Source: Strigamia acuminata (lineage: Eukaryota > Arthropoda > Chilopoda > Geophilomorpha > Linotaeniidae). Taken from it: a stretch of DNA of 64,000 nt. Where the stretch lies: positions 5,194,501-5,258,500 of the forward strand of contig OX442318.1 of NCBI GenBank assembly GCA_949358305.1, written 5' to 3'. How positions within the stretch are numbered: position 1 is the first letter of the stretch; each line of letters begins with the position of its first letter. The translations under genes and the position numbers were made by a program. The notes under the pieces were generated by a model. The model had not been told where the DNA came from and did no database searches. It was given only the letters and a program-made list of their open reading frames with translations. Shown in pieces: positions 33,974 through 46,100 of this stretch.

Positions 33974-36900
33974 ATGGCAGCTTTATGCAGAGGTATAAAA
34001 CTTTAATTACCGTTTGTATTAGTTTTTCACGTGTTGGTCGACGATTTACAGGTATTTTTATCGTTGGAGCGAAGCGAACGCCATTTGGCGCTTTTGGTGG
34101 TAAACTTAAGGACCATTCGCCTACTACGCTGCAAGAACTTGCTGCTAAGGCGGCCTTGGTCGCTGCTAATGTCAGGCCTGAAATTGTCGATTCAGTTGTC
34201 GTAGGCAATGTCATATCGGTAAAATTTGTTTTTTTAAGTTTTAAAATTGTTTTTTAATTTTATTAATTTTTTTTTTTAGTGTGCATCTACAGACACACCA
34301 TATATTTCACGACATGTGTCTATACGATGCGGAATTCCTTTCCACGTACCTGCACTTACCGTGAATCGTTTGTGCGGCTCTGGGTTTCAATCTATCGTGA
34401 ATGGCGCGCAGGTTTGTATTGGCAATTTGCTTCGGTTTGGTGGCTGTTGAAAGAAATTTGGAGTTTTAGATGGAGAAGTATGTTGGTTCAAAATTAAGGA
34501 AAGTTAATTTATTTTGGTTTAAAATTAAGAAAATGAATTTATTTCGGACTAAAATTAAGAAAAATAGATTTGTTTCGGTCTAAAATTAAGAAAAATCAAT
34601 TTATTTCGGTCTAAAATTAAGAAAAATCAATTTATTTCGGTCTAAAATTAAGAAAAATCAATTTATTTCGGTCTAAAATTAAGAAAAATCAATTTATTTC
34701 GGTCTAAAATTAAGAAAAATCAATTTATTTCGGTTTAAAATTAAGAAAAATCAATTTAATTCGGTCTAAAATTAAGAAAAATCAATTTATTTCGGTCTAA
34801 AATTAAGAAAAATCATGAAAACTGAATTTATTTCGATCTAAAATTAAGAAAATTGAAGAAAATGAATTTATTTCGGTCTAAAATTCAAGAAAAATGAATT
34901 TATTTCGGTCTAGAATTAGAAAAAAAATTATTTACTTCAGTTTAAAAATTTTAATTTAACTTGCCAAGTGGCATTTCTCCAAACATAAATTTATTTTAAA
35001 CACACCAAACCTCAGAATAAACAAAATTAAAAAATTAAAAAAATTACATATAATATATTCTAGGACATCGAATTGGGTGCCGCGAACGTCGTATTGGCTG
35101 GCGGATCCGAAAACATGAGCATGGCGCCGTACGCTGTACGAAATACTCGATTCGGGATCAAATTAGGAGACGAACCAAAAGTAAAAAAAACAAAATAAAT
35201 CCAATTTCATTCCAATTTCATTATAAACTCGTCACTCCAGCAAGAAGACACTTTATGGGCTTCGTTAACCGACCAACAAATCCAAACACCAATGGGAGTG
35301 ACGGCCGAGAATTTGGCGGAAAAATACAAATTAACTCGCGAAGAATGCGACGCTTTTGCATTTCAATCTCAAACTCGCTGGCAAGAAGGTAAAAATAAAA
35401 AAATTGATCTTTTTTGAAGAAAACCTGCGATGATCCGCCATTTTTAATCCGCCATTTTTAATCCGCCATTTTTTGTCCGCCATTTTTTGTCCGCTATTTT
35501 TAGCGAACAAGGCGGGAAGATTTAAAGAAGAAATGGCGCCCATAACGGTCAAAGTGAAGAGACAAGAAGTGGTGATGGATTTGGACGAACATCCACGTTT
35601 GAGCACGTTGGAACAGCTGGCCAAACTGCCAACGGTTTTTAAGAAAGGAGGAACTGTGACCGCCGCAAATGCATCGGTATGTGGTGATTTTAGGGATTTA
35701 TTTTTATTTTTTTAATTTGACGGGATATTGTGGTCAGGTCTGCCGCGCTTAGTTAGCTTTAGTCGGCTGCGGTGGCAGCCATTCCCGTACTTCGTGAGTT
35801 ATCATCGAATTAATTTTTTTATCGAAAATTTTGACCGGAAATAAAATGATAACATTAAATAAGAGGTTATTTACGCCTAATCGATGGATTATATCTTTAA
35901 AAAATGCACATTTTATCGGAAAATTCAAAATTTATAATTTATACGGCAAAATTATTCCACTCATGCCGCGCAACACGCGCCTCGGTCGGCCGCGTTGGCA
36001 GCCATCTCCCGTCGATTCGTCGCGCACTCATTTTTGAAAATATTTTTAAAAATTTAAAAAAATGTTACAAAAAAATATTAAAAACATTAAGAAATAACTG
36101 TAACCCAATTAAAAACAACCAAACTGGACACCCAAACGTTATTTTTTGTTCATTTCCAGGGCATTTGCGACGGTGCCGGCGCGGTTATTTTGGCGAGCGA
36201 AGCGGCAACGAAGAAAAACAAACTGAAACCGTTAGCTCGTCTCGTTGCTTACGCTTACGCAGGTTTGGACAGGTTTAGTCGTCATTTTGAATTGTTTATT
36301 TAATTATTTTCGTTTGATTTGAATTTTAGGTTGTGATCCGCGTATAATGGGAATCGGACCAGTTCCGGCGATCCAAAACTTGTTGGCCAAAACGAACATG
36401 AAATTAGCCGATATTGATTTGATCGAAGTGAACGAAGCGTTTGCGGCTCAAACGTTGTCGGTTATGAAGGAACTAGGAATCGATTCGAACAAAATTAATG
36501 TGGATGGAGGCGCTATTGCGTTAGGACATCCTTTGGCTGCGTCTGGAAGTCGAATAACTGCTCATTTAGTCCACGAATTGAAGTAAACATACGAGATAAG
36601 GATGAAAAAAAGTGTTATTGATGATAAAAACGATAACAGTGATGAAAAATAATTAAAAGTGATTAAAAATGTGCTGAAAAATGATGAAAATGTGCTGAAA
36701 AATGATGAAAATGATTCGAAAAATTGATGAGAAATGATGGAAAATGAGAGAAAATATTAGAAAACGAAGGAAAAAAAATTCTCCATTACGTTATCTTCAA
36801 TTTTCATCATTAAAAAAATAATTTTTCAACATTTTTATCATTTTTTATTACTGTTTTTCATTTTTTATTACTGTTTTTCATTTTTTATTACTGTTTTTCA

Positions 36901-37392
36901 TTATTTTTTAATTGTTTTCATCGTTTTTCATCATTTTTCATCATTTTTCATCATTTTTTATATTTTTTTTATCATTTTTCATCGTTTTTCATCATTTTTC
37001 ATCATTTTTCATCATTTTTTATATTTTTTTTATCATTTTTCATCGTTTTTCATCATTTTTTAAATTATTTTTTATCATTTTTCATCACTTTTCATCATTT
37101 TTCATCGTTTTTCATCATTTTTTAAATTATTTTTCATCATTTTTCATCATTTTTCATCATTTTTCATCACTTTTCATCACTTTTAATCATTTTTCATCGT
37201 TTTTCATCGTTTTTAATCATTTTTCATCCTTTTTCCATTATTTTTTCTACATTTTGTATTAATTTCCTCACATATCTTAATTTTTACTGCAAATTTTTAC
37301 TTTCCAGGCGTCGTGGCGGTAAATACGCAATTGGTTCGGCGTGCATCGGTGGCGGGCAAGGAATCGCACTGCTCATTGAAAACATCAAATAG
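33974..37392 (+). CDS. ACAA2: ACAA2, mitochondrial 3-ketoacyl-CoA thiolase
   Basis: Nine exons: 33974-33992, 34052-34218, 34280-34411, 35064-35180, 35241-35388, 35504-35676, 36160-36262, 36330-36582, 37308-37392. They join in one frame to 398 residues, against 397 in human. It cleaves 3-ketoacyl-CoA to acetyl-CoA plus shortened acyl-CoA, the last step of mitochondrial beta-oxidation. Family motifs are complete: [17 protein letters not shown] at the start; nucleophile Cys in [38 protein letters not shown]; catalytic His in [12 protein letters not shown]; and C-terminal Cys in [12 protein letters not shown]. The first coding exon is only 19 nt (MAALCRG), which suits the uncleaved N-terminal targeting known for ACAA2. 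Long introns hold a 31-bp minisatellite (34497-34925) and a CATTTTT-rich tract (36780-37255). Confidence 0.96.
34497..34925. repeat. 31-bp minisatellite in ACAA2 intron 3
   Basis: About 13 copies of a unit made of AAAATTAAGAAAAATCAAT followed by TTATTTCGGTCT. Central copies are identical, outer ones diverged. Confidence 0.9.
36780..37255. repeat. Low-complexity (CATTTTT)n-type tract in ACAA2 intron 8
   Basis: Variable 9-11 bp units CATTTTTCAT or CGTTTTTCAT in higher-order blocks of about 65 bp. The 116-codon Phe/Ser-rich frame across it is not a gene. Confidence 0.85.
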
Positions 37393-37630
37393 ACTTAGCA
37401 TTCCCTTATATTTGAATAGTGTATTTTTATAAATCATGGTAAACTAAAAATATTTCTTTGCCACTACAAATTGACCGGGTCGCAACAAAACTTGCAAAAA
37501 AAACTTTATTCAACCTTAATTTTCTCAACAAATCACGAAAATCAATAACAAGAACGATAAAATTTCATCAAAAGTTAATTACAAAATACTGAAAATGTAT
37601 ATTAATGAGGAAACAACAACAAAAATGAAT

Positions 37631-40378
37631 TTAAACCGGCGAATAACGAACTGGTTGGAATGCAGAAACACCGTAACAGTTGGCATTGCGGTCGCCATTA
37701 CCGTTCCACCACACGCAATGACGTAATCGGTCGACCGGGTAGGCACACTGCTGCAAAACGTCGATCGTTCCGTTCGGATTCGGGTAAAACAACACCGCGT
37801 TATCATTGAAAAAGCACGGAACGATAGGGATGCTATAGTTCTCGTTCTCCTCGGGAGATGGCGTCAACGGCGCTACTCCCAAAAGGTCGTCAAATAAGCC
37901 TAACGTGGCTGGCGCCGTAGCTAAAAATTTAAAAAAGACAAAATTGATCGTTTTTTATCACTAAATTCCCCCCAAATAAACTATAAAAACCATTTTCACC
38001 GGCTGACATATCTAATCGACGTCTGGCTTTGCACATCATCGCATATTCACCATTTGTGCGCGAGTTTTGCGTTGTTTCCGGCTCCATTTGCATGTTTTTG
38101 GCTGTATCCCGCTTCATGCTTAAGTCAATGGCGGTGGTTCCGTCCTTAAAATGTAAAAATCGTGTAAATTTAATCGTTTATTTGGGTTTGTGTGCGGTTT
38201 AACTTCGTTTTGAGTGTCGGTCTTCATGTCGCACGATGCGCTCGTAGCGGCCGTTGATTCAAACTGCGCGCGCTGTTGGCCGGGCATTTCCCATTCGCGC
38301 GGCGAGTACGAGGTGTTGAGCGCCCAGTAGCAGCCCTTGCTCTCCGCGTGGAAACCGGTGACTATTTTCACTTTGTAGAACCATTTTTGGTAGAGGGCGT
38401 GGCGAATTGAACTCTAGAAAAACGGGCAAAATTGAAGAATTATTTGAGTTTTTGTGGTATTTTAATCAATATACCTTCCAACTGTTAATGGCAGACTTGT
38501 GCATGAATCGGAAATATGGATAGCGGTTTCTGAAAATTGAGAAATAAAAATATTTGTCGATTTTTATTGATGGAAATTATAGTTTGGTCACTGGAGGAGG
38601 CAGAACGAGATTAAATATTTCTATTTTAAATATGCAATTTTAGATGTAAAATGAATCAAAAATTGAACTTTTTGTGCAATAAATGATAATTTTTAATAAA
38701 AATTGCATTTTTAGCTTCACAAATGCATTTTTTATGTGAAATTTTCATCACAAATTGCATTTTTCGACTCACTAATGCATTTTTAGGTGCAAAAAAATGA
38801 TTATTTCATTCAAAAATTGCATTTTTAGCTTCACAAATGGATTTTTATGAGTAATTTTTATCACAAATGAATTTTTATGAGTAATTTTCATCACAAATGG
38901 ATTTTTATGAGTAATTTTCATCACAAATTGCATTTTTAGACTCACAAATGCATTTTTATGTGCAAAAAAATGATTATTTCATTCAAAAATAGCATTTTTA
39001 AGTGCCAAAAAATGATTATTTCATTAAAAAATTGCATTTTTAAGTGAAAAAAATGATTATTTCACTCAAAACTTGCATTTTCAGGTGCCAAAAAATGATT
39101 ATTTCATTCAAAAATTGCATTTTTAGGTGCAGAAAATGATTATTTCACTCAAAACTTGCATTTTTAGGTGCACAATTGCACTTCCAACCCCCACAACGAA
39201 ATTACTCGCAAAAACTACCCACTCACTGTAACGCAACATAAACTTGTTGCACTTGCAGCATCCCGTTTGGCGAGTAAAAAATTACCCTCGCCACCAATTC
39301 CACCAGTTTGGTCAAAGGTTTTGTCAATTTGGTCCCTAAAATCATCAAAATAAAATAAAAAAATAATTAAAAAATTAAATTAAATAATTTTCCAAAAGGA
39401 AATTTTTGACTTTTGACCTTCCGGCAAGGGGCAGTCTGGGCCCTCCATTTGCCTGCTGTAATGCGACACGTAACACTCTATGTTGTCGTACGACTTTCGC
39501 TTTCTCTTCCCACGTCCTGCGTTCTCATTTTGCGTCTGATGGATTTGTTTACTGCACATCTTGGTCATGAAATAAACCTTCCTTCCGTTTTCGATGTCGT
39601 AAAATTCAGGATCCGGCTTGATATTCGCGATGTACTTCTCGGCACGGGAGTGCAGACCTTGTTCATCATTCTGCAACAAAAAAGACAAATTTTTAGGTTT
39701 TTAAGCAAAATTTCATTTGTTTTTTAGTTTCAACGAGATTCTAGTACACTTGTGAATGGGGTTTTACATATAATAATTATCATCGTCCGTTCACAAATGT
39801 TCTGGAATTGGGAAAATCAACCATAACTCATTGAAAAATGCTGTTTTCACCATTTTTTTGTCTGTTAAAATCAAATTGGTGTTAAGAAAACGATAAACAA
39901 ACATAAACGACACAAATAAATAACAATTTTCAACCTTCATCATGTTCATGAGAACCACAGTCGATGGATAAGTGAAGTTACTTCCTTCCATCTCATTATT
40001 TTCATTCCCAGCACACACACCTACGGAAAAAAAACCATAAAACCAATTTATAAAATCTATTTAATCAATTTCTATTTCTTTTTTACCCAAAACTGGCATT
40101 TGTGCAAACCCAGCTTCGGGTATCTTTTTATTCTCATCCGCGAACCGCCGCCCAAACGTGCCGGTGCAAACGCCATTTTTCTTGCACATTTCCTCGTTTT
40201 TGTGTCCCTTGACTTTCAACGGTGTTTTGGGAACTTGTTTCCTGTCAATCGGTTGTTGCGGCGTTTTCAACCGCAATTTTTTACGCGGAAAATCATCCGA
40301 TTCGATTTCGTCCGCGACCGGTTCCTCGTCCTCTTTACGCCACTCGCTCCGCGCCTGTTTCGCGTCGAAATTGCTCAT
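37631..40378 (-). CDS. Divergent forkhead-domain transcription factor
   Basis: Eight exons: 40378-40087, 40020-39935, 39670-39418, 39335-39227, 38529-38475, 38413-38204, 38144-38000, 37920-37631. They give one frame of 479 residues, starting MSNFDAKQARSEW. The forkhead domain spans exons 4-6 (about residues 212-285): KPLTKLVELVARVI (helix 1), YVALQNRYPYFRFM, SWKSSIRHALYQKWFYKV (recognition helix; canonical SWKNSIRHNLS) and the wing ending KGCYWALN. The N-terminal 200 residues are charged, with RKRKSYDNIEC resembling a nuclear signal. The C-terminal part has no known domain. KGC(Y/L)WAL endings are seen in FoxN/FoxR-like groups, but the subclass is not certain. DNA binding in the nucleus is inferred from the domain. 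The gene is transcribed towards ACAA2. Confidence 0.78.
38690..39175. repeat. AT-rich minisatellite in forkhead gene intron
   Basis: Units of about 33-38 bp mixing AAATTGCATTTTTAG, GTGCAAAAAAATGATTATTT and CACAAATGGATTTTTATGAG, with many copies of variable length. It sits between exons 4 and 5, in the middle of the forkhead domain coding sequence. Confidence 0.8.
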
Positions 40379-40898
40379 ATTTAATAAATGAGTGAAGGAT
40401 TTTGTACTTTTTAAGCTAATTCTGTGTGAGAACGCAGCGTTAAGGCAGTTAATCGGCGTCGTCTCTAAGCATCTAACAAACTTTGTTATTTTCGGTTGCT
40501 TGGTTACGGTTTATGTTTCGCGCTATTTACGCGCGACCGGGTGGGCGAGTGGTTAAATAGATGTGACTGCATGGGATTTTTTTATTCGATGCCGCGACGT
40601 ATTTTGCGTTTGTTTTGACATTGTGGGATCGTTTTGGGAGATATATTAAAGGGTTTTGTGTATTTAGGAGATTTATAGTCGAATTGGAGGTTGAATTAAA
40701 ATAGTATGTCTCAAGGTGAAGAAATGTATTTTTATATAGACGCCCGGAAAAATAATATTTTTAATCGATTTTGTGTATTTTGTCGTTTGTTTTATTTTTG
40801 TTTTAGAAAGAATTATTTTTATCTCGTTTAATTTGTATGTTTAATTTTATTTTGTTCCGTTTGGTTTATATTGGGGAATTTGTGGATTGTTTGATGTA
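40379..40898. other. Forkhead gene promoter side and intergenic
   Basis: Upstream flank of the forkhead gene, more GC-rich near 40480-40560. No coding exon or RNA gene seen before the tRNA. Confidence 0.4.
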
Positions 40899-41016
40899 GT
40901 CAGGATGGCCGAGCGGTCTAAGGCGCCAGACTCAAGCGAGAGCTTCTCGTGATTGTGCGAGAGATGTGAATTCTGGTCCACGAATGTGGGCGTGGGTTCA
41001 AATCCCACTTCTGACA
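40899..41016 (+). tRNA. tRNA-Leu (anticodon CAA) with intron
   Basis: The acceptor GTCAGGA pairs with TTCTGAC, discriminator A at 41016. D-arm GGCCGAGCGGTCTAAGGC (box A). Anticodon stem CCAGA/TCTGG with loop CTCAAG; CAA at 40933-40935. An intron of about 35 nt starts just after position 37. Variable arm CCACGAATGTGG as expected for a class II tRNA. T-arm GTGGGTTCAAATCCCAC (box B). Followed by a T-rich pol III terminator at about 41023. Intron-bearing tRNA-Leu(CAA) is usual in animals. Confidence 0.95.
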
Positions 41017-41347
41017 CACTTATTTTTGTTTCTAAAACGCATTTTTTTAATTTAATTTTTATTTTAAATTGTCTTTTAGTTGTTTTTCTTTATTTTCTAA
41101 ATTTATTAAATTTTTTTTGTTGAATTTTTTGGACATTTTTATTGCAGTTTCGGTGTCACGTTACAAATTTTCAACGATTAATCAGATATTTCACAATTTT
41201 ACATCTTCATTTCGCACAAAATGCTGAATTTTCGTCAATTCCAACGTTTAAAAATCTAAAACAAAGAAATTAAATTTAAAAAACACACAAATAAAATAAA
41301 ATAAAATAAAATACGTCATTTCCGGTTTTGGTTTTTGGTTTTCGCGG
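41017..41347. other. AT-rich intergenic
   Basis: T-runs just after the tRNA serve as terminators. The rest holds the 3' side of the small minus-strand gene. Nothing else seen. Confidence 0.5.
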
Positions 41348-41551
41348 TCAATCCAACATCTCGTCAGCAGCACTACGAATTTCGTAGTCGATTTTTTTGT
41401 GGTCCATGTTCCGATGAACTGCATAGCAGCAGATTCCCAATCCGACAGTTCCAACGAGCGTCGTAATCGTGATCGGATTACCGAGGAGTAATCGGGACGG
41501 ATGATAGAACGGCAGCAAAAAAAATGGCTGCTTGATCGAGATGTCTTCCAT
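41348..41551 (-). CDS. Putative 67-residue single-pass membrane protein
   Basis: An intronless frame starting MEDISIKQPFFLLPFY. It has one hydrophobic helix (ITITTLVGTVGLGICCYAV, residues about 27-46) followed by a charged tail (HRNMDHKKIDYEI...). The start context AAAAATGGAAG is reasonable for an animal gene. The layout resembles small mitochondrial or ER membrane proteins, but I do not recognise the family. It could be an unspliced small gene or a chance frame. The helix and balanced composition, unlike the A/T-rich shadow frames nearby, favour a real gene. Confidence 0.5.
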   Translation of the reverse strand: MEDISIKQPFFLLPFYHPSRLLLGNPITITTLVGTVGLGICCYAVHRNMDHKKIDYEIRSAADEMLD

Positions 41552-42766
41552 TTTTCAAATAGCACGAAATTCAAGCGGTTTAGGCTTTTCCGAACGACGA
41601 ATCACGTCGAAAATTCAAATGAATAAATTGCCTAAATAAACCTATTTTTTTCCTCCGTGTTATTATCATTTTTTAAAACATTCTTGTTGCAAATTGTTGC
41701 GATTCTCGTGAGTTGCCAACGGATGGTTCGCATTTCCGAAATTTCCGGAAGTGTAAAAAACGACATTTTTATTTCTATTTCTATTTTTTATTTTTATTTT
41801 TGTTTTTATTTTTAGAAAATACACGTGTTTTACATTTATTTTGTGTTGTTTCTTTGTCTTTAATTAAATCGGGGATGACGTTATTATCAAAGGTAATGCG
41901 CATGCGCAGTGAAGTTTGCTAAAAATAGAGTTGATTCTGGAGCAAATACGGAACGGAGAAGGTGGCATGAAATTTGTGTAGAGGACAATGAAGAGGATTT
42001 TATTTTTTTACTTGTTTACGATTTAGGTAAGTGGATTTGTTTGTGAATTTGTTTGTTTGGAATGTTGGGTGAGTTTGGGATAGTTTTTGAAGGATTTTTA
42101 TTTGTTTTTATTGATTTTTTGGGTAAAAATCGACAAAAGTTATCGAATTTTTGTATTGATTTTTAAATTTTTACTTTAAAATTTAAATTAAAATCAACTC
42201 AAAATTAATAATAATTATAAACAAAATTTTAAAATGTGTGAAAAAATATTAAATTTAAAATCCGAAATTAAAATTTTAAAATTTTTCAAAAATTTTAAAA
42301 ATTTTAAATTTTTTTTTATTTCTCAGCCATTTTTTAAAATTTAAATCAAAACGTTCATCAAAATCAATTAATTACTACAAATTTATATTTAAAAAAAATT
42401 AATTTTGATTTTTTTTTAATTTTCTCAATTATTTCCCACAACTTCCCACATTTTTCACAAAAAAACACCAAATTTCTTCCTAAAAACCATCAAATCATCA
42501 AAATCCAAAAATTTTCTCTCACAAAACCAATTTCCCTTTGATTGACAACTCCACAATTAGACTTTCTGTTTAACCACATGACACCAGAAAATCTCCACTC
42601 ACAGGTTAAATTACATAGAGAACCAAAGTTTATTTTTAAAACAAATAATCTAAATTTGGAAATATCAAAGGATTAAAAATCCCATAAAATGTAAATAAAT
42701 TATTTTACATAACACACAGAGTAAACACACTTGAATTTGCCAAAAACACACACAGATTACAGTAAC
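41552..42766. other. Intergenic flank of the retrotransposon
   Basis: A/T-rich, with a T/A homopolymer-rich part at 42100-42500. A GT donor-like GATTTAG|GTAAGTGG occurs at about 42024 in a less AT-rich stretch (41880-42030), so a 5' exon of an unknown gene cannot be excluded. No protein domain seen. Confidence 0.4.
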
Positions 42767-43021
42767 TGTGAGGCCATGCGATGACCTCACGTTTCGGCGA
42801 CGACCTTGCGCCTGGGGCGAACACCTGCCACGCGGCGCACCTGTCGGTGCTATTGATGACATCATACCAGGCCGACCAATTACAGAAGCTGTTACACTTT
42901 TATTTCGTGATTTCGTTTTGTTTACCTTTGATTTGTAAAAGCTAGATTAAAGCAGTTTGTGCACAATTTCCAACTCGAAAGGTTGTTTATTATTTTGTCA
43001 GCAGCTTTCTCATGACTAACA
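42767..43021 (+). repeat. 5' LTR
   Basis: 255 bp starting TGTGAGGCCATGCGATGACC and ending CATGACTAACA. It contains GATTAAAG, a possible polyadenylation signal variant, about 75 bp before its end. It matches the 3' LTR base for base on inspection. Confidence 0.96.
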
Positions 43022-43036
43022 TGGCGCAGTCGAGAG
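43022..43036 (+). promoter_or_regulatory. Primer-binding site, complementary to tRNA-Ser
   Basis: TGGCGCAGTCG begins immediately after the LTR. Its complement CGACTGCG-CCA fits the 3' end of animal tRNA-Ser species (acceptor GCAGTCG). Use of tRNA-Ser is known for the Mag lineage of Ty3/Gypsy elements. Confidence 0.75.
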
Positions 43037-43186
43037 CTTAGGACTTGGCGGACGTTTGAACGTCGTCGCTGCGTGAGAGAGCTCGTCGGATTTCGTTCGT
43101 TTGGCGGTCGGGAGGAAACCCGTATCGCTGCCGAAGAGGAGAACGTTGTGTGTGCGTGCGTGACGAAGGAAAATTCGGGACATAAA

Positions 43187-46100
43187 ATGGCGGACATGAA
43201 GGATGTTTATACCTCAACTAGCGAGCCGGTTTTGGACCTTTTAACGTGCGACAATATTCGTGACGAATGCTTGCTGCGCGGAATCGATGTAAGCATTTGT
43301 AAAAAGAAAAATGATTTTTTGGCCACTCTTTTGGCAGATAACGTGGCAACGGAGGCGGCCAAGGTCAAGCCTGGGTCAACCCAGACGGCCATCGTGTCAA
43401 CCGCAACGGGACTCGCGGGACAGATCAAAGTGCAGCACGAGGTAGACACGACGAAGGGAGTGCCCGTGTTCAAGGGGAAACGCGACGAGAACGTCGAACA
43501 TTTTATCGAGTGCGTCGAGCGTGCGGCCACATTGGGAAAATGGACGGAGCATGCAAAAATTGCGGTGGCAAATGGACAATTGAAGGAGGAAGCTTTATAT
43601 TGGTATGACATTTTCGGAAAAAAATTCGTTCTGTGGTCGGAGTGGGCGGCGTCGATTAGAGACTATTTCTTGGACGTCGACACCTACGACAGGTGGAGGC
43701 AGCGAATTGCCGCAAGAAAGCAGCTGGAGAACGAGTCCCTCGCCACATATTTCGCTGCGAAAATCGCATTGATTGAAACAACAAAGAAGGCGTTCAGCTT
43801 CTCGAAGGATGACACGATAAATGTCACAATAGAGGGAGTTCGCGATTTACATACGCGTGATTTGTTTCGCATGTCAAAATTCGATTCTTTTATTGAATTA
43901 ATTAGGAAGGGACGCGAGATTGACCGGAATAGAGAGGCCAGCGGATCACCGCCAAGGACAACACCAAAAGAGATTGCGAAGCCAAAGACTGAGGCAAGGA
44001 CAAGGACACCACGCGATGAGACGTCATACAAGAAAGGCATGGACATGTCAAAAATGCAATGTTGGCGTTGCAATGAGATGGGTCATTGCTCATTTGATTG
44101 TCCGAAGGCAAAGAAACCCGAACAGACGGAGGGAGACGCAAAGCAACAACCGAGGGAGGCCGAGAAAAAGAAGATCAACATTTGTATGGTCAAAACGAAG
44201 TGCCCGGAGTCGAATCTCGTGGTGGTCGACTGCCAGTCGGCGGAACTCGGTGGGCAGGTGGAGGCCCTGATCGATTGTGGGGCAAATTGCTCAACCGTGG
44301 ACCAAGTTTTCGTCGACGACAGTGTCGAAATCCGACCCAACTTGGAAAAAGAGTATTTTAAAACGGCAAACGGCGACAAGCAGGTTCTAGGACACGTGGA
44401 TTTAAACGTACAGATCGGGAAGATGAGGACCAGGATCAGCGACGTCGCCGTGGTCCAGGATTCCCCTTTCCCGTTGGTCATAGGGATGGACTGGCGCAAG
44501 CAGGCCGGTCTAGCGTGGATGATTACCGGCGACGGGGATGTGACATTTTTTAAGGAGATCACGGGGTTAACATCGACTGTCAGCTGTGTCGTGCGGGCCT
44601 CACACCAGGTTTCGGCGGAGGATCGCGCGTTCGGGGAGGAAGTCGACGCGCTCGTGGGCGCGGTGGACGACGATGTGGCGGCAACGGAAAGAGAGCGGCT
44701 TCGACGCGTTTTATGGACGAATAGGGAGGCTTTCAGCGAACAGGACGAGTTGGGGGAGTGCGTGGGCGAGGAGTGTGAAATCCGCCTGCGACACGACAAC
44801 CCAATTAAGACCAAGCCGAGGAAATTTTCACCGGCAGACGAGAAGGCGTGCAACGAGACAATTGCGCTTTGGCTAAGGCTGGGTATTTGTCGACCTTCAA
44901 CGTCGCAGTACAACTTCCCACTGTGGTTCGTGAAGCAGGGCGAGAACAAGCAGAAGTTGCGACCGGTGCTTGACTTGAGGCGACTAAATGAGATCGTGGA
45001 CGTGTCGATGTATCGTATGCCGACCATCGACGAGACAATTGAATTTCTGTTGGCCGACCAGCCGATTTATTTCAACGTGGGAGACGTCGCGATGGCTTTT
45101 TACCATGTGCGACTGCGCAGCGGTGATTGCCACAAAATAGCATTTTTGACACCGGACGGACTAATGGAATTGACAAGGATGCCGATGGGACTGAAGATCT
45201 CACCTTTTAAGATGCAGGAAATCATGGACAAGCTGTGTAAACGAGTGGAACGTACGGCCGCATATGTCGACGACGTCGGCCAAGCTAGTCGAATCGTGAA
45301 CGAATTAATTTCGAGATGGGAGAAGTTTTTGGAGGAACTAATAAGAAAGGGCCTTCGCGTTCGTCTATCAAAGTGTCAGCTGTTACGAAAGGAGGTGAGT
45401 TTCCTCGGATATATTGTGTCGAGGCAGGGGAAGAAGCCGGACCCGGCGCGCATGCAAGCCATCGATCGGTTTCAGCGTTTTCGTAACGCAAGAGACGTCC
45501 GGGCGTTTTTGGGGTTTGCGGGCTATCATCGCCGGTTCGTGAGGGGATTTGCCGCGAAGGTGAAGATATTACAGGCGTTGACTAAGAAGGATGCACGCTT
45601 CGTATGGACGGAGGCGCACCAGGAGGCCGTCGAGGCGATAAAGAAGGAATTAAAGGCGTGCGAGTGGCTGGCCCATTTTCGGAGCGACGCCGAGACGTGC
45701 GTGAGCGTGGACGCCAGTTACGACGGCTTAGGCGCTACTCTACAACAGCGGCAGGAGGGCGAGTGGGTGACCATCGCCTATGCTTCCAGGGGAATACCGG
45801 AGTCGTATAGGACGGCACACTCCAACGAGCTCGAATGCTTGGCGGTCCACTGGGCTATCACAGAAAAATTCCGGACGTATTTGCTGGGGACCAAGTTCAT
45901 CTTGTTTACCGACAATTGGGCGGTGGCCCATATGCTGGCAAAGACAGACCTGAATAGGAAATACGCACGATGGATACTTGACCTGCAGGAGTTTGATTTT
46001 AATATGAAGCATAAAAAGGGGAAGGAGAACGAAATTCCTGACGCACTTTCACGCGCAATCGAGTCGGGAGCGGCGGTTGCTTTGGCGACGATTAAGTTAC

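Noticed and set aside
36912-37262. 116-codon Phe/Ser-rich hydrophobic frame
   Set aside because: Low-complexity CATTTTT tract inside ACAA2 intron 8.
38690-39175. Possible MITE with TGCATTTTTAG ends
   Set aside because: No inverted ends; it is a variable tandem repeat.
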